This document shows, one piece after another, positions 8,180 through 16,847 of a stretch of 64,000 bases of DNA. The stretch spans positions 2,170,001-2,234,000 of the forward strand of contig NZ_CP064952.1 in the NCBI RefSeq assembly GCF_011038885.2, written 5' to 3'. Made by a program: the position numbers and the translations under genes. Below the pieces are notes generated by a model. The model did no database searches and had not been told where the DNA came from. It saw nothing but the letters and a program-made list of their open reading frames with translations. Source of the DNA: Schaalia sp. ZJ405 (GTDB taxonomy: Bacteria > Actinomycetota > Actinomycetes > Actinomycetales > Actinomycetaceae). Numbering within the stretch: the first letter of the stretch is position 1; every line of letters begins with the position of its first letter.

Positions 8180-8281
8180 ACGTCACAGTGAAATCTTTCA
8201 GTGTGACGTTTTGGCGCAAAACGACGATATTTCGGCAGATTTTGGTCGTTAACGTCACAGCGAATTCTTTCAGTGTGACGT
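8180..8281. repeat. pair of 30-bp near-perfect palindromes
   Basis: Two copies of a 30-nt near-palindrome (ACGTCACAGTGAAA / TTTCAGTGTGACGT) lie at 8180-8209 and 8252-8281. Each is followed on the + strand by a T-run (TTTT, TTTTT). The copies differ at three positions near the centre, while the arms ACGTCACA/TGTGACGT are identical. They lie downstream of asd (minus strand) and of the trx terminator. They could be tandem terminators, a paired protein-binding site or a small repeat family. Confidence 0.7.
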
Positions 8282-8294
8282 TTTTGTCCGGGGA

Positions 8295-8360
8295 GGGGGG
8301 CTAGCGGTTCATGCGGGTGCGAGCGCATTCACCCCCGGGGGGCTAGCGATTCATGCGGGT
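8295..8360. repeat. two 24-bp direct repeats, 42 bp apart
   Basis: GGGGGGCTAGCG(G/A)TTCATGC, continuing GGGT, occurs at 8295-8318 and 8337-8360 with one difference. No coding role is visible. It lies just downstream of the palindrome pair and before the 3' end of asd. Confidence 0.65.
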
Positions 8361-8448
8361 ACCAGCACATCAGACACTCGCGAATCCCCGCACGCACTCG
8401 CCGGGCAGCGGGTTACCAAATGACCCGAGGTCGCCAAAACCTCACGAT

Positions 8449-9585
<1,137 letters not shown>

Positions 9586-9594
9586 TCAGGGGCG

Positions 9595-10116
9595 TTAGCG
9601 GCCAGTACCACCGTAAACAACGGCCTCAGATTCCGTGGAATCCAGACCAAAAGCGGTGTGAACGGCCTGAACAGCCCGATCAAGGTCGTCAAGTTTCGTC
9701 ACAACGGAAATCCTGATTTCCGAGGTCGAAATGAGATCAATGTTGATCCCCGCATCGGACAGAGCCGAGAAGAGCTTCGCCGACACACCGGGGTTCGTGC
9801 GCATTCCCGCCCCAACGAGGGAGAGTTTGCCGATGTTCGGGTTATAGCGCAGATCCTGAAAATTCAATTCGTCGCGCGCAGCCTCAAGGGCAGCAAGGGT
9901 CTTCTTCGCATCGCCCTCGGGAAGCGTGAAAGTGATATTTGCACGGGTCGGATCGGCGGTCGGGATGTTCTGAACAATCATGTCGATGTTCGCCCCGATC
10001 TCAGCGCAGATCGAGAACACGCGCGCAGCTTTACCGGGGGAGTTCGGAATGCCGGTGACCGTGATCTTGTCTTGTGAACGGTCGTGAGCGATACCGGAAA
10101 TAATCGGTTCTTCCAT
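9595..10116 (-). CDS. lysC: aspartate kinase beta subunit from an internal start
   Basis: Within lysC, codon 266 is an ATG (MEEPIISGIAHDRSQDKITV) preceded 4 nt upstream by AGGAGGA. This gives a 173-residue protein of just the two ACT domains. Overlapping alpha/beta aspartokinase genes are established in Corynebacterium and Bacillus, where the enzyme is alpha2beta2 and the small subunit supports feedback regulation. The in-frame, near-ideal ribosome site in the middle of a coding region is the direct evidence; expression of the subunit is inferred. Confidence 0.8.
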   Translation of the reverse strand: MEEPIISGIAHDRSQDKITVTGIPNSPGKAARVFSICAEIGANIDMIVQNIPTADPTRANITFTLPEGDAKKTLAALEAARDELNFQDLRYNPNIGKLSLVGAGMRTNPGVSAKLFSALSDAGINIDLISTSEIRISVVTKLDDLDRAVQAVHTAFGLDSTESEAVVYGGTGR

Positions 10117-10911
10117 AGTGTCCTCCTGGTTGTGGGCAAGTGCGGCGCTGGGAACCATTCCCTCAAGCTCCGGATGTGCAGGCGCGTCAGAAATCCATGT
10201 TCCATTGTTTTCCGAGAACGATGAACGCACATGCAGAGGAACGCCGTAACGACGAGCGAATTCAACGGCGCGCAAGTGCAGAATTTTTGCTCCATGCGCC
10301 GCCATTTCAAGGGTCTCCTCCTGCGTGATCGTCCGCAGCCTATGGGCCTTAGGAACGATCCGCGGATCCGCTGAGAAGAGCCCGTCAACATCCGTGTAGA
10401 TCTCGCACACATCCGCGTGGAGTGCCGCAGCCAGGGCAACGGCGGTTGTGTCTGATCCTCCACGTCCAAGCGTTGTCACGTCCTCGTCTTTCGAGACCCC
10501 CTGAAAGCCCGCAACGATCGCGACTTGACCTCCGCGGATCGACCGCGCAACGCGTTCGGGAACCATGCCAACAATTTGGGCACGCCCGAAGTGTGAATCT
10601 GTACGAATACCGGCCTGCGCACCGGTGTACGCCTGAGCGGGAACTCCGAGTTCATTCACAGCCATCGACAGCAGTGCCATCGAGATGCGCTCACCGGCCG
10701 ACAGGAGAATATCCATTTCACGTTCCGGAGCATTGCTCGTGATTTCAGCGGCTGTGTCCAGCAGGTCATCGGTGGTATCCCCCATCGCGGAAACCACAAC
10801 AACAACCTGATGTCCCGCGTCGTGGGTTTCGACGACGCGTTGGGCAACTCGCTTCATGGCCGCGGCATCGGCCACGGAGGAGCCACCATACTTCTGAACG
10901 ATGAGCGCCAC
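9595..10911 (-). CDS. lysC: aspartate kinase, alpha subunit
   Basis: 438 residues. It phosphorylates aspartate to aspartyl-4-phosphate, the committed step of the aspartate pathway. The kinase domain starts ALIVQKYGGSSVADAAAM (K-Y-G-G-S/T signature). FQGVSKDEDVTTLGRGGSDT is the substrate/ATP-binding region, and EIYTDVDGLFSADPRIV is conserved. The C-terminal third holds two ACT domains (ITVTGIPNSPGKAARVF and LSLVGAGMRTNPGVSAKLF), the site of lysine/threonine feedback inhibition in relatives. An internal start gives a separate beta subunit (see 10116). It is transcribed toward asd. Confidence 0.96.
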   Translation of the reverse strand: MALIVQKYGGSSVADAAAMKRVAQRVVETHDAGHQVVVVVSAMGDTTDDLLDTAAEITSNAPEREMDILLSAGERISMALLSMAVNELGVPAQAYTGAQAGIRTDSHFGRAQIVGMVPERVARSIRGGQVAIVAGFQGVSKDEDVTTLGRGGSDTTAVALAAALHADVCEIYTDVDGLFSADPRIVPKAHRLRTITQEETLEMAAHGAKILHLRAVEFARRYGVPLHVRSSFSENNGTWISDAPAHPELEGMVPSAALAHNQEDTMEEPIISGIAHDRSQDKITVTGIPNSPGKAARVFSICAEIGANIDMIVQNIPTADPTRANITFTLPEGDAKKTLAALEAARDELNFQDLRYNPNIGKLSLVGAGMRTNPGVSAKLFSALSDAGINIDLISTSEIRISVVTKLDDLDRAVQAVHTAFGLDSTESEAVVYGGTGR

Positions 10912-11256
10912 TTCGTTCCCTGCCTAACTTCGTTCCCTACTGTGTTCGTACATTCGATGAAGGTTGTACGAAACCGACATCCATCCTAGGTATGCCAGCA
11001 CGCCGGGTGGAATACGACCGCAATACGGAACACGGCGCGGGAAGGTGCGCACGCTTGTTCGCCCAGCTCATCCGAAGATGGAACGTTCACCACCCCTGTA
11101 GCAAAGGTGCGCAAGTATTCATAGAGTGGACGTAACGGAGAACACCCATCAGTGTTCCCCACGACCGGTGGGCCGCGTCAAGCGCCAGCGGTGTCGGACG
11201 TGTTGGCGTACGACACCCCATGCGTCAGACCGACAACGTGAGGCAAGGAGTTCACC
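10912..11256. other. divergent promoter region lysC / ptsI
   Basis: 345 bp between divergent genes, so it should carry both promoters. A short hairpin (GGAGAACAC...GTGTTCCCC, about 11130-11153) lies on the ptsI side, and AAGGAG precedes the ptsI ATG. I see no coding frame and no clear -35/-10 pairs. Confidence 0.4.
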
Positions 11257-12942
11257 ATGACAACCACGATTTATGGAACACCCGTTGTTCAGGGAGCGGC
11301 CTTCGCGCCTGCTCTGTGGGTGCGCCGCCCCGAACTTCCCGCCGAAACCGCACCCGCACTTGCACTGGAAGCCCGCGAACCCGAGGTCTCCCGATTCCTT
11401 GAATGTGCAAACACTGTCGCTGACAACCTGCTCAACCGTGCGTCACACACAAACGGCCAAGCCGCCGAAGTCCTGACGATGACCGCATCAATGGCAACGG
11501 ACCGCGCGTGGACAAAGGACGTCTCCACTCGCATTCGCAAAGGCATTCCCGCCGTTCAGGCCGTCATGGCCGCAACCGCCCGATTCGTTGTCATGTTCGA
11601 GACAGCCGGGGGCGTCATGGCCGAACGCACAACCGACCTCAAAGATGTGCGCGACCGCGTCATCGCTCACCTGCAAGGAACTCCCGAACCCGGAATTCCC
11701 AACGCCACAGAACCCTTCATCCTGTGTGCCGACGACCTCTCCCCCGCAGATACCGCCGAACTTGATCCCCACCTGTGTCAGGCAATCATCACGCAGCTTG
11801 GCGGACCAACATCACACACGTCAATCATTTCGCGTCAGCTGGGGATTCCCTGCATTGTTGCCGTGCGTCGTCTCGGTGAAATTGCCGAAGGCTCCTTCGT
11901 CCTCGTCGATGGGAAAGACGGCTCAATCACCGCCGATATCGACCACGACGCCGCCCGAGCTCGAGTAGCCGAAGACCGCGAGCGCGCCGAAAAGGTCGCA
12001 CGATGGACAGGACCGGCAACAACCTCAGATGGTGTGCGCGTCCAGCTTCTGGCGAACGTCCAGGACGCTCCAACCTCGATCAACGCCGCGCACAGTGGGC
12101 TCGCCGAAGGTGTCGGTTTGCTCCGCACCGAACTTGCTTTTCTCAACGCCGCGATTGAGCCGAGCGTCGATGAGCAGACGGTGAGTTACGCCAACGCCAT
12201 TGAACCGTGGAAAGGCTCCAAGGTTGTCTTCCGCACACTCGACGCAGGATCGGATAAGCCCGTGGCCTACGCGACCTTGCCCGAGGAACCGAATCCCGCT
12301 TTGGGTGTTCGGGGAATCCGCACGACCGGGCCCCACCCGAATGTTCTCCAGAATCAGCTTGACGCCATCAGTATTGCTGCGATGGCTCATCCTCAGACCG
12401 AGGTATGGATCATGGCGCCGATGGTGTCGACGATCCCCGAGGCTCGGTGGTTTGTCAGCCTGGTGCGTCAGCGCTGCGAAGAGTTCGGTGTCAATCTCAA
12501 AGCCGGAATCATGATCGAAGTTCCCGCAGCAGCTATCCTCATCGATCAGTTCGTGGACATCGTTGACTTTGTGTCGCTGGGAACGAATGACCTCACGCAG
12601 TACACGATGGCCTCGGATCGGCTTTCTCCAGATCTTGCCGAGTACGCCGATCCCTGGCAGCCGGCACCTTTGGCCCTCATTCGTCGAGTTGCCGAGGCCG
12701 GGGTTCGCCTGGGTAAGCCCGTTGGGGTATGTGGCGAGGCCGCCGCCGATCCGATGCTGGCGTGTGTGCTTGTCGGAATGGGTGTGACCTCGCTGTCGAT
12801 GGCGTCAGGGGCGATTGCCGGTGTGGGCGCACAGATTGCTGAGGTGTCTGCGGATCAGTGTCGTGCCGCTGCGGATGCGGTTGTTGGGGCGGTAGATCCG
12901 GGCGAAGCGCGTCATCGTGCGCGTCTTGCCCTGGGACTGTGA
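11257..12942 (+). CDS. ptsI: PTS enzyme I (phosphoenolpyruvate-protein phosphotransferase)
   Basis: 561 residues. It transfers phosphate from phosphoenolpyruvate to HPr, feeding sugar-specific PTS permeases. The phospho-accepting histidine is H187 in LGGPTSHTSIISRQLGIP. The PEP-binding barrel shows GVGLLRTELAFL, ALGVRGIR, MAPMVSTIPEARWF, the metal ligand in IMIEVPAAA, and SLGTNDLTQYTMASDR. The catalytic cysteine is in VGVCGEAAADP. An AAGGAG site lies 8 nt before the ATG. No HPr gene or PTS permease adjoins it in this window, so the gene may be monocistronic. Confidence 0.95.
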   Translation: MTTTIYGTPVVQGAAFAPALWVRRPELPAETAPALALEAREPEVSRFLECANTVADNLLNRASHTNGQAAEVLTMTASMATDRAWTKDVSTRIRKGIPAVQAVMAATARFVVMFETAGGVMAERTTDLKDVRDRVIAHLQGTPEPGIPNATEPFILCADDLSPADTAELDPHLCQAIITQLGGPTSHTSIISRQLGIPCIVAVRRLGEIAEGSFVLVDGKDGSITADIDHDAARARVAEDRERAEKVARWTGPATTSDGVRVQLLANVQDAPTSINAAHSGLAEGVGLLRTELAFLNAAIEPSVDEQTVSYANAIEPWKGSKVVFRTLDAGSDKPVAYATLPEEPNPALGVRGIRTTGPHPNVLQNQLDAISIAAMAHPQTEVWIMAPMVSTIPEARWFVSLVRQRCEEFGVNLKAGIMIEVPAAAILIDQFVDIVDFVSLGTNDLTQYTMASDRLSPDLAEYADPWQPAPLALIRRVAEAGVRLGKPVGVCGEAAADPMLACVLVGMGVTSLSMASGAIAGVGAQIAEVSADQCRAAADAVVGAVDPGEARHRARLALGL

Positions 12943-13134
12943 GTGGGACTGTGAGGGTTTGACGGCTACGGCAGCGCTGTTCTCGAGGACGACGCCCCCA
13001 CTCATCTGATCCGTCTCATAATGTGAGCGAAAAACGTCCATTTGATGTTCACGAAGTGGTCACCGTCTGTCCGCACACGATCGACCGGGCTAGCGTCACG
13101 GGAAGAAACAGACATCCATAGGTGGAGGACTCCC

Positions 13135-14148
13135 GTGAAACGCTTACCATTCATTGCGGCGATTGCTGCTGGCGTCGCATCGTCACTCATCCTTGCCGGC
13201 TGCTCAGGTTCAGGCTCGGCTTCCTCGCAAGCCGGAGAATCCGGGGCTTCCGCACACTCCAAGTCCGCCGAATACACCATCGGTATCAGCCAGATCACCA
13301 CGCATACCGCGCTTGACGCTGCCCGCGAAGGATTCAAGAAAGCCTTTGAGGAGGCCGGAATCTCCGTGAAGTTCACGGAAGAAAACGCCCAGGGCGACCA
13401 GGCAACCGCAACGTCGATCGCCTCGAAGTTTGCCGAGGACGACCTCGACCTCGTCCTCGCCATCGCCACTCCCACCGCGCAGGCCATGTCCCAGGCGATC
13501 TCCGATACCCCGATCCTCTTCACCGCCGTGACCGACCCCGTGTCCGCGCAACTCGTTGACTCACTCGACGCTCCCGGAGCCAATATCACGGGAACAACCG
13601 ACATGAACCCCGTTGCCGACCAGATCGAACTGGTGAAGAAGTTTGCCCCCGATGCCGCATCTGTCGGCATCATCTACTCCTCAGGCGAAGTCAACTCCGA
13701 AGTCCAAGTAGATCTCGCGAAGAAAGCTGCGAAGGAAAACGGCCTGACCGTCGTTGAAACAACGGTAACGAACTCCGCTGAAGTCCAGCAGGCCGCCGAG
13801 GACCTGGCGAAGAAGGTCGACGCGATCTACGTCCCCACCGACAACACCGTCGTTTCCGCCCTCGCCTCCGTTGTCCAAGCAACAGAAACCGCGAAGATCC
13901 CATTGATTTCAGGCGAAGCTGAGTCCGTGAAAGACGGAGCACTTGCCACCTACGGAATCGACTACTTCACCCTGGGTCGACAGACAGGGGAAATGGCGAT
14001 CAGGATCCTCACCAAGGGCGCCGATCCGGCCTCCACTCCCGTCGAGGCACAGGAAAAGACTGAATTGACGATCAACGAAACAACCGCGCAAGCCATCGGT
14101 CTGACAATCCCAGAGGATCTGAAGGCAGCGGCAACTCTCGTCCACTAA
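13135..14148 (+). CDS. ABC transporter substrate-binding lipoprotein (TrpX-like, ABC_sub_bind family)
   Basis: 337 residues from GTG at 13135, which follows GGTGGAGGA. The signal peptide MKRLPFIAAIAAGVASSLIL ends at lipobox LAGC, so it is lipid-anchored outside the membrane. The mature part reads YTIGISQITTHTALDAAREG and TATSIASKFAEDDLDLVLAI. TPTAQAMSQAISDTPILFTA, PVSAQLVDSL and the repeated VPTDNTVVSAL complete a two-lobe periplasmic-binding fold of the ABC_sub_bind family. Relatives in Firmicutes bind tryptophan or other amino acids, so an aromatic amino acid is a guess. It is the first gene of a three-gene importer with the permease and ATPase downstream. Confidence 0.85.
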   Translation: MKRLPFIAAIAAGVASSLILAGCSGSGSASSQAGESGASAHSKSAEYTIGISQITTHTALDAAREGFKKAFEEAGISVKFTEENAQGDQATATSIASKFAEDDLDLVLAIATPTAQAMSQAISDTPILFTAVTDPVSAQLVDSLDAPGANITGTTDMNPVADQIELVKKFAPDAASVGIIYSSGEVNSEVQVDLAKKAAKENGLTVVETTVTNSAEVQQAAEDLAKKVDAIYVPTDNTVVSALASVVQATETAKIPLISGEAESVKDGALATYGIDYFTLGRQTGEMAIRILTKGADPASTPVEAQEKTELTINETTAQAIGLTIPEDLKAAATLVH

Positions 14149-14214
14149 GGCAACTACCGCTTCGCTTCCTCTTAGGCCCAACCCCGGAATAACGCGAAGC
14201 GAACAGACTGAGGT

Positions 14215-14257
14215 GCGGCGTCGTCCTCGTCAATAGGAGCGACGAGGGCGACGCCGC
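14215..14257. terminator. hairpin built from two inverted GACGAGGACGAG-type elements
   Basis: 17-nt arms (GCGGCGTCGTCCTCGTC and GACGAGGGCGACGCCGC) pair with one G-U wobble around the loop AATAGGAGC. The left arm plus AAT is a copy of the dispersed element in inverted orientation; the right arm is its G-variant. It sits between the binding-protein and permease genes, where a partial terminator would make the binding protein more abundant than the membrane parts. Confidence 0.7.
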
Positions 14258-14340
14258 CAGAACATACGCCCAACTCACCCCACCTGACACCGAAGTACCC
14301 GACACCACGACATACTCACCTCACCGATAAAGGACTCACC

Positions 14341-15288
14341 GTGCTCACTGCTCTTGATCTTGGATTGATCTACGGCCTGATGGCGCTAGGGGTCTATCTG
14401 ACGTTCCGAGTGCTCGACATCGCCGACTTAACGGTCGATTCGTCGTTCACCACGGGCGCCGCAATCGCAGCCGTCATGATCACGGCTGGGCAGAACCCGT
14501 TCCTGGCAACATTCTGCGGATTCCTCGGCGGATGCATCGCAGGGACAATCACCGGGGTGCTTCACGTCAACGCGGGAATCCACCCGCTTCTGGCTGGGAT
14601 TCTCACGCAGATCGGCCTCTACTCCATCAACTTAAGAATCCTCGGCAAAGCAAACGTCCCTCTGCTGCGCGGAGTAGACACCACACTGTCGGGGCTTCGC
14701 GCCAATGGACTCCTGGGCTCGTGGGTGTCGATCCTCATTTTTTCCGTGCTCCTCGCGGTCGTCACAACATGCTTCAACTGGTTCCTCTCCACGCAGATCG
14801 GACTGGGAATGCGCGCCACCGGCGACAACGAAGGCATGGCTCGCGCCCAAGGCGTAGGAACCGGGACGATGAAAGTTTTCGGGCTCGCACTGTCCAACGG
14901 CCTCGTCGCACTGTCGGGAGCGCTCGTGGCCCAATATCAGGGATTCGCAGACATCTCGATGGGAATCGGACTCATCGTCGCGGGCCTGGCATCCGTCATC
15001 ATCGGAACAGCCCTCATCGGGTCTCGCGGAGTTTGGGTGACCTCGCTCTTCGTTGTCCTCGGTTCCATCATTTACCGAGTGATCATTCAGCTGGCTCTCG
15101 GCATCGAATTCCTTGAAGCCAACGACATGAAACTCATCAGCGCGATCATTGTGTTCCTCGCGCTCATGCTCCCTCGCTTCGGATTCCTCGCAAAGATCCG
15201 CGAGCGCCGCCGGGCACGCACTCTGCCTCCCGAGCCCGACATCACCCACACTCCCGAGGAACGCGACAACGACAAGGTGGTGCTGTGA
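14341..15288 (+). CDS. ABC transporter permease (BPD_transp_2 type)
   Basis: 315 residues with about eight hydrophobic segments, starting with GTG at 14341 (MLTALDLGLIYGLMALGVYL). The motif FRVLDIADLTVDSSFTTGAA, ATGDNEGMARAQGV and the later LIVAGLASVIIGTALIGSRG are typical of the branched-chain-amino-acid/ribose-like permease superfamily used with ABC_sub_bind proteins. The cytoplasmic tail is rich in charged residues. Its stop codon overlaps the start of the ATPase gene, so the two are translationally coupled. It probably works as a homodimer. Confidence 0.85.
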   Translation: MLTALDLGLIYGLMALGVYLTFRVLDIADLTVDSSFTTGAAIAAVMITAGQNPFLATFCGFLGGCIAGTITGVLHVNAGIHPLLAGILTQIGLYSINLRILGKANVPLLRGVDTTLSGLRANGLLGSWVSILIFSVLLAVVTTCFNWFLSTQIGLGMRATGDNEGMARAQGVGTGTMKVFGLALSNGLVALSGALVAQYQGFADISMGIGLIVAGLASVIIGTALIGSRGVWVTSLFVVLGSIIYRVIIQLALGIEFLEANDMKLISAIIVFLALMLPRFGFLAKIRERRRARTLPPEPDITHTPEERDNDKVVL

Positions 15289-16088
15289 TGCTCGACATCG
15301 AAGCGGTAACTAAGACCTTCTTCCAAGGCACCGTCAACGAACGCGTCGCATTGGCGAACGTGTCGCTTCACCTAGACCCCGGTGACTTCGTGACAATCAT
15401 CGGGTCCAATGGTGCCGGCAAGTCCACTCTGCTTAACGTTGTGTCTGGTCGTTACGAGGCAAACCTCGGGCGCATCACCATCGACGGAGTTGACACGACG
15501 CACATGCCTGACTACACAACGGCACGCTACGTGTCCCGAGTGTTCCAAGATCCGATGGCTGGAACTGCTCCGCACCTGACAATCGAAGAAAATCTTGCTC
15601 TGGCATGGTCACGAGGACGACGCCGCTCCCTTGGGTTCGCGCTCACTCACAAGCGGCGTGAACATTTTCGCAAGGTCCTCGCCCCGCTTGAACAGGGGTT
15701 GGAGAATCGACTGACAGCGAAGGTCGGACTGCTTTCAGGTGGTCAGCGTCAGGCATTATCCCTGACGATGGCAACGTTCTCCGACCCGAAGGTTCTTCTG
15801 CTGGATGAACACACCGCTGCGCTTGACCCCGCACGTGCTGCACTTATTACCCGGCTCACTGAGCAGGCCGTGGAACGCCAACATCTGACGACCCTCATGG
15901 TCACGCACAACATGGAACAGGCACTGAGCATGGGCAATCGCCTGATCATGATGCACGAAGGCCGCATCATGTTTGAGCTGGCCGGCGAGGATAAGAAGAA
16001 CGCGACCGTTGACTCACTGCTCGCCGAGTTCGACCACCTGCGCGGTAAATCCACAGCGGGGCTGTCCGACCGAGTGTTACTGGGGTAA
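15288..16088 (+). CDS. ABC transporter ATP-binding protein
   Basis: 266 residues from ATG at 15288; a GTG one codon upstream is equally possible. It has Walker A GSNGAGKST, a Q-loop region with RVFQDPMAGTAPHLTIEENL, signature LSGGQRQALS, Walker B VLLLDEHTAALD and the switch histidine in VTHNMEQALSMGNRL. It powers the importer formed with the two preceding genes. EHTAALDP instead of the commoner EPTAALDP is typical of this subgroup (tryptophan/YtrB-like ATPases). It ends the operon; no strong terminator is visible in the next 160 bp. Confidence 0.88.
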   Translation: MLDIEAVTKTFFQGTVNERVALANVSLHLDPGDFVTIIGSNGAGKSTLLNVVSGRYEANLGRITIDGVDTTHMPDYTTARYVSRVFQDPMAGTAPHLTIEENLALAWSRGRRRSLGFALTHKRREHFRKVLAPLEQGLENRLTAKVGLLSGGQRQALSLTMATFSDPKVLLLDEHTAALDPARAALITRLTEQAVERQHLTTLMVTHNMEQALSMGNRLIMMHEGRIMFELAGEDKKNATVDSLLAEFDHLRGKSTAGLSDRVLLG

Positions 16089-16250
16089 AGCCGAGGTATT
16101 TGCAGGGGTCTTGCGGGGTTCGGGAGTCTTGCTGGGTTCTGGACTCTGTCGGCGCCTGCGTTTGGGGGAGCCCAGTATCAGGTTGAGCCGGACAAGAACC
16201 CGGACTCTTGCCCACGCCTAGGTCTGGGCGCATTCGAGGGCCGCGCCGAA

Positions 16251-16844
16251 CTACAGCGACCTACGCCCCTCAAGCGCACGTCCAAGCGTCACCGAGTCCG
16301 CATACTCCAGGTCTCCACCCATCGGTAGCCCCATCGCAAGCCGAGACGTTGCAACCCCGATCGTCTGAAGCGTTCGCGCAAGGTAGGCGGCTGTTGCTTC
16401 TCCTTCAACATTCGGGTTCGTTGCGAGAATCACCTCGGTGACGTCTCCATCGTGGAGGCGACCAAGGAGCTGCCCAATGCGGAGCTGTTCGGGACCGATC
16501 CCATGAATGGGATCGATAACACCTCCGAGCACGTGATAGCGTCCCCGGAACACGCGTGCTGCCTCAATCGCCTGAATGTCCTTGGGTTCCTGGACAACAC
16601 AGATCACCGATGGATCACGCCGCACATCCCGGCAAATTGAGCACTGATCTTCCTCGGTGAGGTTCCCACAGATTTCACAGTGGTGAACACGGGATCGCAC
16701 GGCTCCGATAGCCTCGACCAAGCGGGAGACATCCTCAGGATCTGAATCAAGCACAAATAGTGCCATGCGTTGCGCTGATTTCGGGCCGATCCCAGGCAAC
16801 CGACCGAACTCATCAATGAGGTTTTGGAGTGCACCCTCGTACAT
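16251..16844 (-). CDS. recR: recombination mediator RecR
   Basis: 197 residues. RecR works with RecO (and RecF) to load RecA on SSB-coated single-stranded DNA at gaps. The helix-hairpin-helix [20 protein letters not shown] is at the N-terminus. A four-cysteine zinc motif C-x2-C-x8-C-x2-C ([16 protein letters not shown]) follows, and then a TOPRIM domain ([31 protein letters not shown]). It lies 3 bp downstream of dnaX on the same strand, the widely conserved dnaX-recR pair. Confidence 0.96.
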   Translation of the reverse strand: MYEGALQNLIDEFGRLPGIGPKSAQRMALFVLDSDPEDVSRLVEAIGAVRSRVHHCEICGNLTEEDQCSICRDVRRDPSVICVVQEPKDIQAIEAARVFRGRYHVLGGVIDPIHGIGPEQLRIGQLLGRLHDGDVTEVILATNPNVEGEATAAYLARTLQTIGVATSRLAMGLPMGGDLEYADSVTLGRALEGRRSL

Positions 16845-16847
16845 GCC

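Noticed and set aside
11903..11917. TCGTCCTCGTCGAT in ptsI, and similar matches at 42721 and 51475, as further dispersed elements
   Set aside because: They encode family-conserved residues (FVLVDG, KIVLVPEDR) or lack the ATT/GGCC flanks, so they may be chance matches. I left them out of the main count.
12943..13134. A T-box or tryptophan riboswitch before the TrpX-like importer
   Set aside because: No T-box sequence, specifier hairpin or terminator/antiterminator pair could be seen in this gap.
14632..15249. A 205-codon minus-strand frame
   Set aside because: It is fully inside the permease gene, highly charged and rich in rare residues, so it is the shadow of membrane-protein codons.
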